In this document: one piece after another, positions 59,591 to 64,000 of the stretch
Numbering within the stretch: the first letter of the stretch is position 1
How the letters are laid out: each line of letters begins with the position of its first letter
NCBI GenBank assembly: GCA_947579665.1
Contig: OX388349.1
Span: 23,034,459 to 23,098,458, forward strand
DNA from: Sympetrum striolatum
Taxonomy: Eukaryota > Arthropoda > Insecta > Odonata > Libellulidae
Reading direction: 5' to 3'
DNA length: 64,000 bases
Program-made: the position numbers and the translations under genes
The notes under the pieces: generated by a model
What the model was told of the DNA's origin: nothing
Database searches by the model: none
Seen by the model: the letters and a program-made list of their open reading frames with translations, nothing else

Positions 59591-60525
59591 TTAATTACAG
59601 GGATCTCCGTCCTGAATATCTTGCATAATGTGTCATAGTGGGCTATTTTAAATCTCTTGATGGTATTTATGAATGACTGTTCGTAAAAATTGACTACTCA
59701 TCGATTATATTAGAAGGAAAAGTGATTACTGTATTGATTATGTACATCTAGAAAAAGCAAAGATGGAAATATAACCAAGCGGTCTCTTGTTATAAGCAAT
59801 ATTGGGGTTATAATACTACGATATTAATAAAAGATACAACATTGCTAAAATTAACTGGACTGGATTAAGAATAGATTCAATATCTATCCATATCATTAGC
59901 TTTTGCTAGATAAATGTAATACTCACTGTAATATCTTCCAAAGTAAAAGTATATTAAACGACGTAGAGTCAGTTGTAACTTGGTGGTCATTATTAACATA
60001 CACAAACTGCATGAGGATGAACTTTTACTAAGAAACTTATTACATCTTCAGGTGAAGATTTAGTGCTGCTACAAAGCCTTGGTCATTTCTTTCTTGAAAT
60101 CACTTGGTATAGTAAAAGCTCTCATGAAATATTTTAATCGTACAACTTTATGCTCCTCTATAATATTTCTTGAAGTAGGAAACCTCTGCATAATGCGTTA
60201 TACTCAGCTATTTTGAATCCTTCGATTGTATTTATGAGTATCGTGTTGTAAGAATAGCTCATTCCTCGGTTATAGTTGTAGGAAAATCCAGTGAGGTATT
60301 GATTACATACACCAGAAAAAAGCATAGTAGGAAATATAACTAAATGATGCCTTATGATATATCGATAAAATATAGTGTTACTATTGCAACTAGATTAAAA
60401 ATAGATTTAATATTATTAGCTTCTACTAGGAAAATGTTACACTTCACTGTAGTATTTATCGAGGTTATAATAAATCTTATACTATTCAGTAATATTTCTC
60501 GAAGTAAACAACCTCTGCATATAAA
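59591..60525 (+). repeat. Diverged tandem repeat, two units plus a partial third
   Basis: Units at about 59591-59955 and 60158-60483, with a third start to 60525. Shared pieces are TTGCATAATGTGTCATA or CTGCATAATGCGTTATA, AGCTATTTT or GGCTATTTT, GTATTTATGA, TATTGATTA and AATATAAC. Spacings are about 565 and 325 bp, so the first interval holds about 200 bp of extra sequence. Confidence 0.75.
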
Positions 60526-60529
60526 AAAG

Positions 60530-60930
60530 AATGTCGTATTTTATCCCAAGAAAAGTTCGAGGCGTTTGGTTCACCAAAAAGAGAAATTGGTTCGTTATCC
60601 CCGAGAGAAAAATCGATCAGGATATCCTGATTATATTGCCTCCGGCCCAGGGATCAGCATCACCTGCGCGTATTTACGCTTCGAGACGACCAACTCTTAT
60701 CAATGCGAAAATACACGAATGCCACCTTCCTTCGACTTTTTTGCCGTCAACGGATGTAATTTTTCCGGCCACAGCGTCTCTCCCAGACTCGGGCGGAAGT
60801 AACACCATTGATGGTGCAGGAGTTCGTCCTCATAATTTCCGTTCGTATCGAATCCTTTTATTGGAAGAGAACAGGACAGGAGGAATACGGCCGGCTCCAG
60901 ACGCTGATCAAGTCGCCTAGGGACGCACCC
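60530..60930. other. GC-richer island with overlapping frames
   Basis: Two + frames (60344-60802 and 60531-60920) overlap in different phases and neither has a recognisable domain. Confidence 0.4.
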
Positions 60931-62149
60931 TTAAGGGGCCCTAATGCCGTTTTTTGCTAGAATGGTTTATCTCTTTCACGATAATTTTAATTCTACTGCA
61001 ATATCAGCGGCCACTTATATATAAGGCCTTTATTAAGGGGGAATTGAGACTAAAAAGCCTCTTCTTCTATCCAACCCATATTAGTATTTATCAGATCTGC
61101 GGAGTATTTATTTCCAAGCCAAATCTATCCAATTGGAGAGAATAGCAGATGTTTACAAATATCTTGACCCGCTATAGAACCCTTAGTTGAGTGAGGTTTA
61201 TCTAAAATATTTAAATTAAATATTAAAAACTGTGCTCCGATCCAACTTCACTGGTAATGAAAATCATGATTAGCAAATTACTAGATTAAATGAGCTTAAA
61301 ATCGTATTATGGTGTTTAATAATAATAATAAATTCCTTGAAACATAAATTCCGATAAATCTCCAGATTTGTTGATAAGCTGAATTGACTAGACATTCTGT
61401 TACAGGATTCTCAATCTGGTACTTACTAATACTTACGTCAATCATCATTTTAATACCCAATGAAGGTATAGCTATCGATTATCATAAGGTGTGTTAGAGT
61501 TAATGTTATGACTGAAATCCTCTGAACTCTTTTACTAAATATAGATTCTAAAATTTTAGCCTTTGCTGACATTTCAGGTTCTTCTCATACATTCCTTCTA
61601 ACAAAACTGATATCTTGATTGTTCTAGTTTATATAAATAAATGATTTGTGGATATATTTGGCTGAATTAGTTACATATTCAGAAAAAAATAACATTCTAC
61701 AAGTGTCCTCTACGAGTACAAACGTCAGTGTTCCAGATAAACGTATAATAATAATGAAATGTTTAATATATATTATACCATACATGTGTAAAATGATGAA
61801 AATTACATGCATATACGTATAGTTATATAAATTAAGTCAAAATTTATAATCCCTCATATTAAAATAGTCATATTTATAGATAAATATAAAATATACACTG
61901 ATAATAATAAAATCGAAAATATACATACGTAATGTATTAACCTTTATATACAAGTAATTATAATTTATAATAAATCAAGCCAAAATTGATAATGGACAAA
62001 AATCCACCAAGAGTATGAAAGTCGGTCTTACTGATAGAAAAAACACCCTGTGACCAATATGTATTGCAGTAGTCGGCCAATAACCCTGGGCGGCAGAGGA
62101 TCTCAAGCCGGCCCTGGGCAATAGAAAGTCGAGTGTGGGCGTAGACTCT
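60931..62149. other. Unassigned AT-rich sequence
   Basis: Includes an (AAT)n stretch near 61317-61331. No gene recognised. Confidence 0.5.
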
Positions 62150-62700
62150 TCTCATTAATTCACTCGAGCGATCGGTTCATGAAACTGCGCTCGTTTGTAC
62201 TTCGGCCATTTGTCATCGCGTAACAAAGTCCCAATCACACGTCTGCCTTCACTCCCTCGTCCTTAGCCTCAAAATAAATCCCGTGTTTCTACGTCGAGGG
62301 CCTGTCTGCACGGACGGAACGATTGGAAATATTTTTTGGGGCCACCTCGTTTGCGCGGACGTCTGATTGATGTTATAAAACTCGCGCACGGAGTGTTGAT
62401 TTGTGAGTCTACATGCAGATACGCGGATCCTCTTCCCGCCGTGTCTTCCGCCCCTTTTTTTACTCCGTCCCGGCGTAAATGTTTCTCGGATTAATGAACA
62501 ATGTGTTTGTGAGACAATTAGGCGACATTCCGAAAGGCGTGATTCGATTGTCGGTGAAAAAAGCGGAGTTTATTCGGTTCGAAAATTCGGTTCCGAAGGG
62601 GCGTTCTTCCCGTTAATGAATTTGGTAAGTGAAATTAAAGGAGAGTTTCCACGGGGCTGCAGGAAAAAGTGACGCGCGATTGATTGGGACTTGTTCGGGC
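62150..62700. other. GC-richer island with TATA-like box
   Basis: CG-rich, with TATAAAA at 62374 and an 89-codon + frame (62403-62672) just downstream. The frame begins about 25 bp after the TATA box, too close for an ordinary 5' leader, and has no recognisable domain. A promoter is possible but unproven. Confidence 0.35.
62374..62380 (+). promoter_or_regulatory. TATA-box-like site
   Basis: TATAAAA preceded by CG-rich sequence and followed by CTCGCGCACGGAG. No confirmed transcript. Confidence 0.2.
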
Positions 62701-63706
62701 CTAATTTAGGGAATTCTTTTGCGCCGTGTTATTGTGTAAGATTACCTAGCCGTTATATACGTCGCATTGTTGGAGCGTGTATAGGAAACTAAGCTTTAGC
62801 TATAGAAATATATTCCAGCGTATATAATACCTCCATTTTGTAACATTTACTCTGACTTTTATTTACATAGAATGAAAGAATATACTTGAAAGTAAACTTA
62901 ATTTGAATTTCATTTCAATTGAATTGAAGGATTTGGTTTGATATGAACACTAATAGAAATTATTTGCAGAATATGGAAGCACGTGAAGCTTCCTTGTAAA
63001 GCTTTTTTTGTAAACAAGGAATTATACGTCTTGGCTTTCCATTGGATAAATTACCAAGTAACATTACGCCAAAATATGGAAATATAAAGTTAGAAGACGT
63101 TAGATAATAATTCACAATGGTAAATGATCAAAAAGTAAAGAAAAGGGCTGAAAGTATCGCATCGACTTACGAAGAGATAGAAAGAAAATTATTTTGAATG
63201 TAAAACTTCGTATATGCCTAGCTGGAGTTTTGATACGATTCTGATAAATCGACGGAAATTGTACCTTTCTCTAGAAGCCTAGTAATTACAGAAGCGTTTA
63301 CAGAAGCGCATCACTGATCGTCTACCTTAGTTAATAAGCGTTGTACCAAGCAATACCTACTCCTAGAATATACATCTAAGGTTTCCTTCCGAGCTTTGGA
63401 AACAACAGCTATCATCCTGGCTAGCTCAGAGTCAAGTTCTCTAAATGCACATTTTAATCTAATATAAAATTTCCCCAGCGGTGAGTGCACCTTTTTTCAC
63501 CTTGAAGTTCATGGTAAGGTTGCGCGGGAGAGAGAGAGACAGAAAACAGATAATAACAGACATGAGTTAAGTAGGACGACAGCAGCCTTCCACTCCTCAT
63601 GAATATTTAATTTCGGGAGATTTTCCGGCTAAAAAATGATGTGTGAACAAAGAAGCTTTCTTAAATTCATCCGAATATTGCGCATAAAACTCCGATGCCT
63701 CCAGAC
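62701..63706. other. Unassigned AT-rich sequence
   Basis: No gene or repeat pair recognised. Confidence 0.5.
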
Positions 63707-64000
63707 CAGGGGTTCTTAGTCGGAGATGCATGCACCTCTGGGGGAGTAAGAAACTTGTTCAAGGGGTGCGAGGCGTTGTGATAAAAAGGAATTACTTCCT
63801 CCACGGACGTAGTGAAAAACTAGTAAAAGATTAATGGTTATGAAATGCTTTAGAAGTTTAAGTCTATAGTTCGATCTTTCTTTAAAATTTCATAGTTCCC
63901 ATTTTTCTTTCTATACAGTTTATGAATATGTAGCAATTGGCGTAAGAAAAATCATATTTTATATTTAGAGGGTGCCAGGAACAATAAATATGACACTACT
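63707..64000 (+). mobile_element. Possible left end of a hAT-like element (runs off window)
   Basis: CAGGGGTTCTTAGTCGGAGA at 63707 followed by CACCTCTGGGGGAGT and AAGGGGTGCGAGG resembles hAT termini. The right end and the target duplication lie outside the window, so this stays tentative. Confidence 0.35.

Noticed and set aside
60344..60920. Overlapping 152- and 129-codon frames
   Set aside because: Different phases open over the same GC-richer stretch; neither shows a domain or family resemblance.
1..64000. CRISPR arrays, rRNA genes, operons, telomeric repeats, viral genes
   Set aside because: No regularly spaced short repeats, no rRNA-like blocks, no telomere-like arrays and no recognisable viral coding.

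Overview
This is AT-rich eukaryotic DNA, most likely from an arthropod and probably an insect. That reading is inference. It rests on mariner-type and hAT-type transposon remains, tRNA-derived SINE copies, long GT microsatellites, no rRNA genes and no dense operon-like coding. I found no gene I can name. Most open frames are short and overlap in several frames, or they come from low-complexity sequence. The window is best described as a gene-poor region, or very large introns, filled with old repeats. A few exon-like segments are listed with low confidence.

Layout. From 1 to 10 kb, three dispersed repeats (A, B and C here) each occur twice in the order A-B-C, A-B-C. The second B copy lies between direct repeats of about 130-140 bp. 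A 77-bp snap-back MITE sits at 3.05 kb, and its sister copy in opposite orientation is at 40.4 kb. Between 11.06 and 12.52 kb are two internally deleted mariner elements, each keeping a recognisable piece of transposase. From 14.7 to 16.0 kb is a GC-richer patch holding a 175-bp tandem duplication. A SINE with a long GT tract is at 17.4 kb, an exon-like frame at 18.27 kb, and a roughly 145-bp-unit tandem repeat at 19.76-20.18 kb. From 23.1 to 25.1 kb the + strand is strongly pyrimidine-rich. It is followed by a diverged threefold tandem repeat (25.3-26.15 kb). From 26.2 to 45.6 kb little is recognisable beyond SINE remains, GC-richer islands and the second MITE. A 107-codon frame with an internal in-frame repeat is at 45.62 kb. 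A SINE between 91-bp direct repeats is at 47.3-47.7 kb. A complete 885-bp non-autonomous hAT element with an imperfect 8-bp target duplication lies at 47.91-48.80 kb. Further diverged tandem duplications are at 52.6, 54.6 and 59.6 kb. A probable hAT end runs off the right edge.

No set of genes working together can be described. The main message is structural. At least eleven independent, strongly diverged local tandem duplications (units of about 145-565 bp) lie within 64 kb, alongside deletion-derivative DNA transposons that would need transposase supplied from elsewhere. GC-richer islands recur every few kilobases and are the best places to look for promoters, enhancers or exons.
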